Assembly (NCBI GenBank): GCA_023078685.1
Contig: JALGAS010000001.1
Span: 2,418,001-2,482,000 of the forward strand
Direction: 5' to 3'
DNA: 64,000 bases
Source of the DNA: Neopestalotiopsis rosae
Lineage: Eukaryota; Ascomycota; Sordariomycetes; Amphisphaeriales; Sporocadaceae
The first letter of the stretch is position 1; each line of letters opens with the position of its first letter. Made by a program: the position numbers and the translations under genes. The notes under the pieces were generated by a model. The model searched no databases and was not told the DNA's origin. It saw only the letters and a program-made list of their open reading frames with translations. Shown piece after piece: positions 53,200-64,000 of the stretch.

Positions 53200-54039
53200 A
53201 ATATGAACATAGACGGCGGGCTGTAAAACCTAAGAAGAAGAGGAGAAGGAGGAAAAAAGAAAGCTCTCTTGTCTGATCAAGTGTTACAGTAGTTTGTAGG
53301 GTTTGGTTGAATCGTTGTGGCTGAGAACAACTACCCTGGATGCTTTTATGTATGCTATGTATTGCAGCATCCTATATATAATCAGTACCTTCCAGCAAAT
53401 TTTTTCCGAAGTGTATTCTTTGCCCTGTGACCTTTTGTGGTTCAATATCCAGCTCAGCTATGCATATTCCGAGCCTGTGCCATAAGCATCACCGGATAAG
53501 CGGAGTTGCAAAGCTGGAAAATTTGTGGGCCCATTGTTTACAACTTTCGCAGCGTTTTAGCCAATCATCACTCGTGACAAGTGGTCGAAGTTCGGATAGC
53601 ACGTTGGCGAATGACCCTCAAGGATTACGCTTTATTTTTCCGCTGGTTGTTTAATCCCGCTTGTATGCTATCTTGCATCTGTTCTTTGTGTTCTGCGCAG
53701 TGGGTCAAATGGCATAAGGAGACACGCAGCGAGAAGCGTGGTTGCGCATCTGAGGCGCTGACCCAGCACCCATGGAAACTATTCGTCGGTGGCTATTCGT
53801 TGGCGTCGATCCGTGCTCAGCACACCGATATTTGAGTCAGTGACAAAAGCACCAATCTACAGTCATCCGAATCGCCATAACCAGAAATCACTTAACCCCA
53901 ATTTGTGTGAGTGGAGCTCGATGCCTAAACTTGCATATGTCGTACTTTGCTGTTTGTGAGTTCAAATGGTGCCAAAGCTGATTTACCCAATGGAATAGTC
54001 TCGAAACAAAACACCGTACCGAGCCTGCTTGGAAATTCC
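53200..54039. other. Intergenic
   Basis: No supported gene. Confidence 0.4.
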
Positions 54040-55109
54040 ATGGACTTTCCTGATTCTGTAAATTGGAATATGATGTTGCCGAACCGCGATCAAAACTGTT
54101 GCTCAGAATCCCCGCATATTGCATTCGACTCAGGAAAGACAGGCATGATGTCGGATCCCATACCAAGTATCAGAGGACCCAAGCTGTTTCCGTTCAACGG
54201 AGATTTCTCCGATGCCCATTTCATCAATTTGCTGGACACTGAGAATGAGAATGCCTCCACTGGAGGAGCACATAGCCGAGTGTTCCAAGTGAGTATCAAA
54301 GGCAAGATTTATGCAGTCAAGATTGTACGTCGAGAGTACAAGTTTTGCCATCTCACTGACGCTGACAATATCACAGTTCAAATTCGTCAGCATCAACGTC
54401 ATTCGCCCATTTTTGTTTGGGTACAACAAAAAACCTATTAGTGACAAAGTTTCCCGATGCCAACTGGATCCTTTCTTCGCTGAGTGTCGGGCGTTCGGGC
54501 TTTTATCAGCAGATGGAAAACACGAAGGCCTCGCTGTTCGTTGTTACGGATATGCGTATCTACACGAGTCCGTAGAGCGCCGGATTGAACAACAATTCAA
54601 TATCTATAACTGGAATCGACCATCCGAAAATATGCATGGAAAATATGCATGAGCCATTGAGGGCTATAGTAAAGGACTACATCCAATATCATTCGTGGTA
54701 CAAGCCATCTGAGCTTGCACTCATGAAGGGCCGTCTCGAGCAATTAAACAAATTGGGAATCTACAACATGAACATTCGAAAGGAGAGTTACCTCAACGGC
54801 AGTCTATACGATTTCAGTGAGGCTATTACCGCACCTCATATTGGTCTCTCAGCGGATGTTCGTCCGCAGACGCACATCCTCCGTGATCTGAGGTATGATA
54901 TGGCTTGCTTCGACGCCATGGCAAGAAAAGAACTCATCATGCAAACATGGAGAACAGCACTTAGGATGAAACGGAGTCGAAGGATAAATCCAGTCCGAAA
55001 ATCGTCAAGAATTACTGCCATGAGAGGCTCAAAATCGGCTAGTCCATACGTTTTTCGCATTGGGACTAGACAATCGAAGCGCATAAAAGCTTCCATGCCA
55101 GCCCTTTGA
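54040..55109 (+). pseudogene. FTA2-like protein-kinase-fold gene with 13-bp frameshifting duplication
   Basis: ATG at 54040, with a 52-nt intron at 54325-54376 (GTACGT). The product has GGAHSRVFQVSIKGKIYAVK (glycine loop and ATP-Lys strand), DPFFAECRAFGLL, LRAIVKDYI and GIYNMNIRKESYLNGSLYDF (catalytic-loop region). HRD is replaced by NMN and DFG by DFS, so it would be a pseudokinase. This matches the fungal FTA2/kinase-like family. A perfect 13-bp tandem duplication (54626-54638 and 54639-54651, GAAAATATGCATG) shifts the frame and stops translation after about 185 residues. The sequence after it is open to 55109 in the other frame, with the basic tail also found at 16.5 kb. Confidence 0.75.
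54626..54651 (+). repeat. 13-bp perfect tandem duplication
   Basis: GAAAATATGCATG twice in a row, inside the FTA2-like reading. Its length is not a multiple of three. Confidence 0.97.
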
Positions 55110-55114
55110 CTACT

Positions 55115-55399
55115 ATCACTGAGACACATCTATTACCGTCTGTTACATGTACACCATTCGCTTCCGGCGACGAGGTTCCAAAGCTCGTTGCTCTGCAGTT
55201 TGTAGGCGAGTTTTGCGAGGACCGAGGATTAGACTTTGCCCAAAATCAAGCCTTGACTTTCGGTGGTGCAGAAATCAATCCGGAAATTGATCTAGGCGAG
55301 GTTTTAACAGTGACTTTCAGAAGGCCTATGAATGGCGAAGACTGCGAGGAAAATTGTACATTCCATAAAAGCTACCGACCAGATCACAGCGTAGGCTAG
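55115..55399 (+). pseudogene. Cys-containing protein fragment
   Basis: A reading with protein-like order (VPKLVALQFVGEFCEDRGLD; TFRRPMNGEDCEENC) but no ATG of its own; it begins right after the FTA2-like stop. The Cys pattern recalls the C-terminal part of secreted fungal proteins. It is probably the last exon or a relic of another gene. Family not assigned. Confidence 0.35.
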
Positions 55400-56648
55400 C
55401 CGAAGAAATTGGTCCGGCCAGGCTCTGGTGGGACTAAGCCGAGGTAGTTACATCTGTGTCGTCTATGTGTCATGGGATCTTCGACTGTAATTCGATTGCA
55501 TATTTGGAAAATATAGCACCTCGACAAATTTTCTACTATCTGAGTTGCACTATCAAGTCGCTCAGCTAGAAACTGCTTCACATGCCATCATTCTAACCAT
55601 AGCTGACATATCACACAAGTCTGCGTGCGGTAGTGCTCAAAATGTTGCTGGCTAGACTGTCGATGTTGAATCAGTTATGATCCATTATGACCTGCATCTA
55701 ATAAATCTGGCAGATATGGAGGTGGCCAAGTGCCCTGGCTGCCGCTCAAAAGTTTTGTGCGTCCCTATTTTCCAATTCATCCCGTTAGACTAACACCACT
55801 CCAAAGCAAAATATAGTCTATTCACAGTCTATTCAGCTTCACGTCGCTTCAAGATACAGATGAATCATTCGACGTATTTCAACAACCAACTAGTACACTT
55901 CCAGGATAAAATGGTCTATGTCACCGGAAGGGAAGGGGGTCCTTAGACCATCTTGCAGATCAGTCCTCGCTAACACACAACAGTGTATGCATATCGAGGT
56001 AGCTCGCTACCTGGTAAATATCACCACAGCAAAGCAAAGAGCATACTATGCTTCTGGCATCAACGACCATCCAAATTAATTCTACGAGGTTGGGCGTCTC
56101 CTATCGCCGATCATCACGTTCTAACGTGAACCCCCTGGAGCGTTCATTTGAAGCATATTGACAAGGGTCCTGCGTTTAGAGGCAAGTCTTATTCGACATG
56201 GGCGACTCTCCATACCTATGACTGCCCAGTTGACTCTTGCCATCTTCAGAGACGAGCGCTAAAATGGAAGGGGGTTAAATCGACTAGTTATAGCTCAATC
56301 TTTGAACCTAATTACGATGGTAAGTGTAAGACAACAAGGATTCCCAGGCGCGGCGGCGCTCATCGAATGGGATACCTGAGTCAACAGCCCGAAGAGACGC
56401 GGTCCTTGTCTTGGCTCAATTCGGATGTCAGTCAGGTGCTTCCTATCTCCCCCTATATTGTCCCTTGCGAGTCTCTGGAGTGTGCGAAGGAGCACGCCCG
56501 TATTCGTGGGCTAGTACTTAATGTGTCTCGTTGGCGATGCAGACAAGAATGGCACATATACGTCATCCATAGTACTCTGTAAGCATTGATTGTGTAAGAT
56601 TTACTATGGCACAACTGGGCGTACGGGGTCTAGCAAGGTTTTGAATCC
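55400..56648. other. Mostly gene-free stretch
   Basis: A 144-codon reading at 56148-56582 has mixed composition and cannot be supported. GGATGTCAGTCAG at about 56423 repeats half of the 6843 palindrome. Confidence 0.35.
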
Positions 56649-58132
56649 TCAATATGATGCGGCACGGCGGGTGAACGAACGACCGACGCCGTGTTTGAAA
56701 GACTTGCCGTCTCGCGAGCTATTCCTACCAGGGACAGTCGGAGATGCTTGACACAAAAATTCGTGTGGACCAAATGTGAATGTCTTAGCTCTGCCCGGGC
56801 CCTTTCGATTTCGCTGCAGCTTGCCCATTTCGCGCTCACATGTGCCGACGTGTTTTTTATCATTCATTTCCACGTATGATTGAGGGCAGCATCGGTGGCG
56901 GTGTTGCGTGAAGAACTCGCTGTAGCCACCATCTAGAATGTAGATTTCGGGGTACCTCAGTCTCGGGTAGTACTCGGCATTGATGGCCCTATCTTTGGAC
57001 CGGATAAACCGAGCCATCATGGGAGCCCGGTGAGCAGAGTACTCGCAGTGAAAGATAAGCAGGACCTTGCCGTCCATGGGAGTCCCAAACAGATGTCCCA
57101 TAAGAAGTTCTTTGTCATAATAGTTGACTGCACCATCAATGTGACCGCCCTCATATTCATATTCGAATCGGCAATCGATGACAATGCGTTGTGTATACTG
57201 GTCCTCGAATCTACCCTGCAAGACGTCAAGAAAGGTTTCTTGGGATATCCTGGGGATTGTCTCGCTCTCGCCTTCGGGATAAAAGTGAGGCAACATGGGA
57301 TCTTGGTCATCCTCACTGTTCATTATCGATTGAACTGTGCTCTGTGGATTGAAACTGTTTGTTAGGGGCGCCGCGACGTTGACAGCATTCTCCAATAGAC
57401 CTAGGCAGCGGCGGTATTGGCGTCGGGGTTGTTGGACAAGATTCGAGGGTAGTTTCGTACGTGAGGATAGAGAGCCGTTCCGGAGGTTTCCCGTATCCCA
57501 GAGAACGGCAAACCGAGAGTCTCGACGGGCAAGAAAAAGCCTCTTCTGTGGCGGTGACTCTTGAAAGCACTCGGCTAATGGCAGGTTCGCTTCCGAGCTG
57601 AAGCGAAATGCTACTGACTCGGTGTTCAAGTCCTGATGTTTCACCGATGGATTGCCGGAGTAACCCTCTGTATAGATTGAAGAACATGAACGAAGGAGGA
57701 GACGGTCCCTTTTGCTGTAGAGATGACGTGATTTCCTGTGATTGATAACAGGAGACTCAAACATCATCTCGTTGTCGTCATCTTCGGGAGGTTTACCAGA
57801 TTCGAATGGAGTGATCTGGGTCGAATATAGCCGCTTATGAGAAAGGGGGGAATTGTCCATGTCCATGATGTCGTTGATACCATAGGAAACGGGCGAGAAC
57901 AAATCTGGTAGAAGAGGTGTGGCGACATGATCTAGAGAGTGTTCAAATTAGTAAGGAGGTAGGTCTTAAATTTGATCATGTCCGACTCACGTCGTCTGCC
58001 CGCCTTGCCAATGATATTTGAACTGAACAGAGTTCGGCGCGGAGTTGAGAATCGTGGATTGCTCCAATGTACAAACTAATTTATAAGACTTAGCAATATT
58101 CTTCCCAGGTCTTCCCGACATACCTCAGCCAT
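56649..58132 (-). CDS. Cdc25-like M-phase inducer phosphatase
   Basis: Exon 1 is only 9 nt (58132-58124, Met-Ala-Glu), exon 2 is 58075-57991 and exon 3 is 57931-56649, giving 458 aa. Introns 58076-58123 (GTATGT) and 57932-57990 (GTGAGT, TTACTAAT branch) fit well. Rhodanese/Cdc25 catalytic domain: RIVIDCRFEYEYEGGHIDGA (about residue 270), then the active site FHCEYSAHRAP (HCxxSxxR present), RYPEIYILDGGYSEFF and the C-terminal YVEMNDKKHVGTCEREM. The enzyme removes inhibitory phosphates from Cdk1. The N-terminal 260 residues are disordered regulatory sequence. A fungal genome normally carries one NimT/Cdc25; whether this is it or an extra copy cannot be told here. Confidence 0.92.
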
Positions 58133-59147
58133 TTATACGAGAATTCCGGGACGAGTCTGCAGAAAAGGTGACGCTGGGAATTAAGTAAAAATCAGAGGCG
58201 AGGTCAAAGTTGCCAAGATGTATCCGTAACGATTATTCATGGATATTGCGTTGGCTCGACTCGCAATAGCTAGGTGTTAGTGCAAATCGACAGGCTGTTG
58301 GCTTTGTTCAGTAACTCTACAACTACCGGGAGATAATGAAAATGGCGACGTAGGTCACCATTCTATATTATAACTTCAATGCGTAAAGGAGTGTAACGTG
58401 GGGTTATATCGACGGCAGGAACCCCTTTGGCTTTGCCTGCGGTTGCCTGAGGAACGAACTGCGGGTGTAGTCGCTCACATCTTTTTGCCACTTCTCCTTT
58501 TGCTCAGGCGAGACTCAGCCGATCCAAATGGCCTATCCGTATGGCCCACGGTACCTGTCTCCGTGCTGGTCTCTTTCAAGTCATTCCAAATCGCCATCAG
58601 AATCCTGGTCGACTCGCCAACGGGTGGGCCAGCTGACGTTTTTGACCTGAGTGACCAGAGCGACTTACCATGCAGAAGCCATTCGTTGGGAGCGGTCAAT
58701 GGTCTAATTGTAGGTAGCAATCTGCGGCACAGAGAAGCATGTCACCATGGACCCGCCACAGCGATTTTGCTACATCTACTATTGATTCTTGACTCCACTA
58801 ACATGCGTTTCCTTTCCCTTGTTGTCGTGATACGTATAGGAGGGCGGCGCACCGGCGAATCCCAAATCACCTCTGCTGACTTTTGCTTCCATACGGCAGC
58901 CGTCTTTGATCAAGTACTCGTATATTCATCCTTCCTTGGATCGCAGAGTAGGAATTGCAAATGATCGTGTTTTTGAGTCCTGTTGCCCGCTTTATTGTTT
59001 CTCGCATTACCTTATTCAATGATCACATGATGACTTTGGCACTAATGTCACTTATAGCATGAATCTTTCTTGAATTATTCCTATCAGAAGTTCATCTAAT
59101 AAAGACATTTTCCACGACTGATCTTGGGGAGTCCGGAGGGGCACTCG
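58133..59147. other. Possible small minus-strand gene, otherwise gene-free
   Basis: A minus-strand reading 58720-58475 (PTIRPLTAPNEWLLHGKSLW, ending RLSKRRSGKKM) could join an upstream piece near 58895 (MEAKVSRGDLGFAGAPPSY), but the splice is uncertain. Confidence 0.3.
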
Positions 59148-59747
59148 TTAATCGTTAATGGTACCGCATTGTGATTCATTGGGGCTAATGGGCGGTGTAA
59201 CATAATTCTCAGAGAAGCGTACCATCTGAGATGTGCTGTACATGTTTCCGGAATTGAGTGCCGTGACATGCTCGCTCAGGGGAGTTTGTAAACCTGCGCG
59301 GCACGAAATGGCAGCTTGCTGTGCGAGGAACTCGGCTAGGGTGACAGCGACATGGGACATGCTCGGTTTCGCGTACTTCCTGATCAGTGTCGGCGAAGGC
59401 TGTTGAAGGTAAATCAGCAAAGTGTGCAGAGTGCTGGAGAAGCTGAAGTTCCATGCTCTGTCGTTGACTTTGGGTCGCGATAGGATAGCTCGAGCTAGCG
59501 TCAGAGAAGCCCTAGCCATGTCTGAGGGCTTGGTCGAGACAAAGCACCGGTGGTACAGGGCAATCTCGCAGATGTAGGCGGCCATGTGCTCTACTTCGCG
59601 GTCATCTCCCTCATAGGCAACGATCAATCGCTTGAAGAAATCGACGGTTGGGTGGCCGATTGTCCACTCCATGGTGTTGAGTACGTGCATATCTTGGCGG
59701 TTGCGTGCCATCATCTCGAGATGGTCTTTGAGGTATATGTACACCAT
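59148..59747 (-). CDS. Cyclin, N-terminally truncated
   Basis: 199 aa, ATG at 59747. LNTMEWTIGHPTVDFFKRL, then EHMAAYICEIALYHRCFVST and MARASLTLARAIL match the second cyclin fold of fungal G1-type (Cln-like) cyclins. The first cyclin box helices, which bind the kinase, should precede residue 20, but no matching sequence lies upstream. It therefore starts directly in the linker. It may be a truncated paralogue, or upstream exons may be lost. It sits 1 kb from the Cdc25-like gene, same strand. Confidence 0.72.
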   Translation of the reverse strand: MVYIYLKDHLEMMARNRQDMHVLNTMEWTIGHPTVDFFKRLIVAYEGDDREVEHMAAYICEIALYHRCFVSTKPSDMARASLTLARAILSRPKVNDRAWNFSFSSTLHTLLIYLQQPSPTLIRKYAKPSMSHVAVTLAEFLAQQAAISCRAGLQTPLSEHVTALNSGNMYSTSQMVRFSENYVTPPISPNESQCGTIND

Positions 59748-62700
59748 TTTGATTCAGATCTTCTCACAGGGCAATGAGTTAGATTCTCAGGAAGCTTTTG
59801 GGTTTGTTGTAGTTTTGATGATTGTTGGAGAAGGAGTCAGACCATAAGATGTGTGCTGTTTCATTCATATGTGCGTATGCCAATGTTGTGCGCGGTACAA
59901 CCTGCCAATATTCACAAGCCTGAACAGGCGACGGTGGGTACGATGTGATGGTCTGATGGTTGGCCACAGTAACTCATCTAGATGATGACAACCAACATCT
60001 CAGACCGGTCGGGATACGTGCCCCCAATATGGTGCCGCTTGAGATGCTTGAGCAGCCATGAGATAATTCTGTACTTACCGATGTGTCAGATAATCCACTC
60101 GTATCGCGTCTTCATCCCCAGCCACACAGACTAAACAAGAAGCTCCAGCTGGCAGGGATAGAGAAGTGCTTGATGGACAGTGAATGATGGATGCAATGAA
60201 ACGGCTGTAGTGGATCGCTCTTTGAGAGACTTACAGCTCTGCAGGTTGCCAGGTGTTATGTGTTCATGGAAAAGGGGAAGCTGCTTGCCCAACTCAGGCT
60301 AATGTATGGATAGAGACGACCAGGGTAGTAACATGCTGGCGCCAGAGCCATCACTTGTAAGCCTGGCCATATGTTCTCCACCTCTGCTCACAGCTGAAGG
60401 TCACCTTGAACATGTCCCGCGTGACTACTGTGTGAAGTATGGACAAGGATGTATGCAGACATTCCTGAGTCAGATTTGCACCCAGACATCACTGAGAACA
60501 GAATAGTTGTCAATCACTGTGGGACTCTGATAGGTTGTTCCAGCTAAAGGCACACGTGTGCCGACTGAATCGGTGAGAGTATGGTGTTTGAAAAAGGAGG
60601 AAACGAACAACCTGCTTCCATTGGTCACTTGGGGTGCAGGTATGTCCTCCTGTATCTCAGACTTCTGCACACCCCTACCTTTTGGAATAACCCAATGGGG
60701 TAGCAAAATTCTGTCCGAATCACCTACAGATTGGCCAGCTGTCTCTTCGGGATGTGTAGTCGCAAAGGACAAGTACCCAAGATAGCCCAGGAAATCCGAC
60801 TCATCGGTGCTCAAGTTGATTGCTAAAAGAGCCCACGGAACAGATGAGTCATTTCAATGAGGGATCACTGGAACGACTCAGCTTCCTTTACTTTTTCCGC
60901 AACATGGAATCAGAAGATGACTTGCAGTAGTGTCGCAAAGTGATCGTGCGTAGACTTATGGTCATCCAATCGGATCGCGACGTGTTTGGGATAAGTTATA
61001 AGACACAGAGCAGTGGCTGACCGGATGACCATTCGACTTCATCTGTATGTTCCTTCTGGCACGCAGTGGCAAGTATGCTTTATGTGGCAGAATATCTTCC
61101 ATATTCGCGGATTCGAGATCCGTCGTCGTAGGACGGAGGACCGGCTATGTAAGTCAATATAATTTCTAGCCGGGTTGGTTTGTAATACATCACTCAACCA
61201 GAAGGCTGTGTCTAGTTCCTCCGACTCGATATTCAGGCCCTCCTAAGACTTGAATAGATCACTCACTGAGCAATGTGCAATACATTCAGTGATACCGCTA
61301 TCCTCAACCAGACATTTTCCATACTATGGTAACTTTTCTGCAGTGTCTTGAAGACGTACGACAGCTCCGCTCGTTTTCGGTATTGTGGGCATTGGTATGT
61401 TCCGGCGGATCATTCGTCGATTTGGTTGATTCCCGTAAGAATGGTGGAGGCGGTGTATTTGACCTTATCTGTATGGATTGTGCTGAAGTTTAAATGGCTA
61501 GCGGTCGATCTCGTTCAAGTAAATAATCATTCTTAGAGCCAAATCAAGCCATTGTCACAACGTCGCGCTGCCGCAACGGGCAGAAAAATCGCGCTCTTAG
61601 CAACGCAGCTAGAAATGCGAAGATGGAGCCGAATCTCGCGTTGTCCTCTATGAATAAAATTGGCGCTACAGACACCATCAAAATCGGCTTCTTGTCCTTT
61701 GTCTCTCTTCTCGTCTCTGAGCACTGGCGACCCATATTCTGCGCTGATCTATACGTACCCTAGCCAGACCTGCTTAGCACTGTCATCCATGAGTACTTCA
61801 GTCAGCCAAAATTGGCTCTGGTTGACAAGCAACTTTCTACTGTCAGCTGGATTGCCTTTGGCTGGCCGAAGTACCCATTGATGACAATACCGAATGGATA
61901 TGGCTGATGTACATGAATGTCAGCGTCGGATGTGGATCGTCCGTGTTTAACACTTACCAACAGAATCATTGCAGCTTGGATATGAGACCAAGGAACTGTG
62001 TGTGTATAGGACGTACAGTATGTACTTGGCTGTCTTACATTGTGAAGTGTTTAGCACCTTCCTCCTATCACAATCAAGCATCTAATTTTGGTGCGGAGTG
62101 GCACATCTGCGGCGCGACTCATGTCACTTGACTTGGACTCGAACGCTTTCTGCGGCATACGAGATTTTCCTCCTGCAGCATAATTGCCACCTATCTCTCC
62201 TTCCATCCCGAGACAACCCGCGAATGGTAATTATTTATACAATGCAGCATTGACGCGTTATTTTTATTTCCTGATTGCGGAAAAGAGTATGCTGTCAGCC
62301 AGGGTGATTTGATAGATCCTTCTGTCACTAGAATCTATAATACCACCCGCCTTTAATGATGTATCGTAGTATCTGCCCAACTGCCGTGATTGTTCCCGAA
62401 ACTATGATTCTCCAGTGGCGCGATAGGCCCTGAGATCGGAACTTGTTAGCTGGGGTATTGAGCGACAAATGACCGACTAGAATGAGAAAATGGGTCTTAT
62501 CTCCTTTGCCCGTTGTGTACCGAGCTTGGAGACTGCAGACTTCAAGGTCTACACCCGGAGCGCCGGAGCTTAGGCCCACATTTCACCGGGTCCCGGGGTT
62601 TAGGTCCACAACTTAAGTTCTTCATTTACAGGCGAGGTCCACTTTACAGTTTCCAGAGTGCACTCCTTCTTGCAGTGCGCAGCTACATATTGAGAAATAT

Positions 62701-63250
62701 TGCCACAGCTTGCACAGTTCGAAAAGGCAATTGAATAGTGCCGGCACTGTATATCCTTCCCAGGAAAAGGAGCAACGGAGCAGAGACCTGCTTGATAAAT
62801 ATGGATCTTATGACCGCATCCCGCTGTACCACTTTTCATACAGTCGGCCAGCCTGCCAGCCTGAGACATACATGGTATTATTCAATGCTAATTATCTTCA
62901 GAAGTATGCCCAAACCCTATCCATATTGCAGAAAGGGCTTACATGGGTACAGCAAAGGGCATGGTAGATCATTGGCCCTAAAATTTTCTTTCCCTTTCAC
63001 CATATCCGAAGCCATACCGGTATCCGTGCCCGATGGTTCTGAGACATATAGGGTGAGATGTATCAATTCTGGATTAAAATGACCTAATTCAGTTCTGGAC
63101 TCTAAACTCAAACGTATGCACACCATTTGACTTGATAAATAACCTGTCTCTTTTCCGTATGCTACAGTGACTCTTAACAAAACAATATACGATCATGCCA
63201 GACCAAACCGTAAACGCAACTAGTACCAAAGATTCTCTCTGGGCACATCT
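59748..63250. other. Long gene-free stretch
   Basis: 3.5 kb without a supported gene. Readings such as 60814-60470 (minus) lack recognisable features and start codons. No RNA gene or large repeat seen. Confidence 0.45.
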
Positions 63251-64000
63251 TCACCCGTCAACCCTATTGCGCCAAACCTCGAGATCCACAGTCTTGAAGG
63301 ATTCGCAACCGCTGCCATTTGGTCCCTGACCGGAGACGTAGTGCCCGAAAGCACTTTTTAAGCTTATGAAACTCGAAGAAGCCAAGCATAGAGCACCGGC
63401 AACAATGTTGATATAGAAGCATCGTCGAATTGTTCTCATGATGGCCTCCAGCACGCCTGCATATAACTCCGGGTACTTCATCAAGAGAGCTGAGGTTTCT
63501 CCAGCAAGTAGCCCACGCAGATCCTGAGGGGATATATCTTCAGGGAACATCAGAGATTGAAGAAGCTGGACCCCAACATTGTAGTATACGGCGCCGGCTA
63601 TGGCTACACCAACAACAACGCCACTAGTCTGTGCCACTTTATGAAGAGCGATGATATCTCTACGCTCGCCACGAGAAATCTGACTGTCCATAGATTCAAG
63701 AAACTTCGAGGACATGGTGAGTGTGCTTTGCCACATGAGCCCAACCTCAGCACCAATGATAGCTTCGTATCCCATGACAGAGTGGATCCAAGCATCAACT
63801 GTGATTCTCTGCTGAAGACTAGCGCCGGTCGTCAGGAAAGCTGCTCCGATGACGACAAGCAGACGTTGGCAAGACATTGCCTTGACGAGATAACTGGATG
63901 CCAGCATGGCCACGACGAAGGCCCCGGCGAATGGCAGCAAGTGCTTTGCAGCGTCGAAGACGCTATCTCGGTGTACAAGAGTGAAGTAAATTGGCGTATA
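63251..64000 (-). CDS. MFS transporter (14-helix DHA2-type), C-terminal part; runs off right edge
   Basis: The reading is open from the window edge (TPIYFTLVHRDSVFDAAKHL) to the stop at 63251. Six or so hydrophobic helices are visible (GAFVVAMLASSYLV; LLVVIGAAFLTTGASL; VVVGVAIAGAVYYN; NIVAGALCLASSSFISL). The loop ALHKVAQTSGVVVGVAIAG matches the late-helix signature of DHA2 drug/H+ antiporters. It would export small molecules across the plasma membrane. Substrate not predictable. Confidence 0.85.
   Translation of the reverse strand, partial: YTPIYFTLVHRDSVFDAAKHLLPFAGAFVVAMLASSYLVKAMSCQRLLVVIGAAFLTTGASLQQRITVDAWIHSVMGYEAIIGAEVGLMWQSTLTMSSKFLESMDSQISRGERRDIIALHKVAQTSGVVVGVAIAGAVYYNVGVQLLQSLMFPEDISPQDLRGLLAGETSALLMKYPELYAGVLEAIMRTIRRCFYINIVAGALCLASSSFISLKSAFGHYVSGQGPNGSGCESFKTVDLEVWRNRVDG

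Noticed and set aside
58398..58964. 188-codon hydrophobic plus-strand reading
   Set aside because: No start support or domain; composition fits the reverse of a possible minus-strand gene.
62513..63180. Overlapping readings of 70-114 codons on both strands
   Set aside because: No strand or frame stands out and no motif is recognisable.
1..64000. CRISPR arrays, bacterial operons or ribosome binding sites
   Set aside because: Introns, TATA boxes and fungal families show a eukaryotic genome; the regular repeats are minisatellites and TPR codons without spacers.

Overview
The window reads as an accessory, repeat-rich region of a filamentous ascomycete (Pezizomycotina). Evidence: short introns (about 47-111 nt) with GTRNGT donors and CTRAC/CTAAY branch sites; a HET-NB-ARC-TPR STAND protein; a divergent Hsp70-like ATPase; an OTT_1508-type deaminase fused to a MYND finger; an FTA2-like kinase fold; a forkhead factor; a Tc1/mariner transposase; and many duplicated gene fragments. 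Genes lie on both strands, there are no operons, and much of the window is non-coding or decayed. Intron and start calls are my own reading of the DNA and are untested.

Layout. 1-4.0 kb (minus): a patatin-like domain, then a reading that joins an FAD-linked (PCMH/BBE) oxidase, an animal-type phosphomevalonate-kinase-like P-loop domain and a type I phosphoribosyltransferase, running off the left edge; it carries a stop and a small deletion. 4.9-6.0 kb (minus): a decayed class C beta-lactamase-like gene, with an internally deleted, inverted second copy at 18.27-18.72 kb. 8.3-13 kb: an Hsp70-like gene and a Cys/His-rich gene, bracketed by an inverted pair of about 190-bp repeats. 13.7-17.5 kb: three small intron-containing genes. 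19.9-24.9 kb: a Ser/Thr-rich tail protein, a single-pass membrane protein, a chromodomain protein and a 418-aa unknown. 25.1-30.1 kb: an apparently intact Tc1/mariner transposase beside a 1110-aa HET-NB-ARC-TPR protein with near-identical 126-bp repeats. 30.6-32.9 kb: a MADS-like gene and an unknown. 33-39 kb: dispersed repeats with 18-bp minisatellite arms around a forkhead gene. 39.6-45.1 kb: a RING protein and the 972-aa deaminase-MYND protein. 46-53 kb: small unknowns, a gag-like relic, a DUF7587-like protein and a TB2/DP1 (Yop1-like) protein. 54-60 kb: a frameshifted FTA2-like gene, a Cdc25-like phosphatase and a truncated cyclin. 63.25 kb to the right edge: the C-terminal part of an MFS exporter.

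Taken together, the HET/NLR protein, patatin, Hsp70-like ATPase and deaminase-MYND protein are families tied in fungi to non-self recognition or conflict. They sit among gene duplication, chimera formation and pseudogene decay. The most unusual items are the oxidase/PMK-like/PRTase fusion, the deaminase-MYND gene, and the accessory Cdc25 plus truncated cyclin pair.
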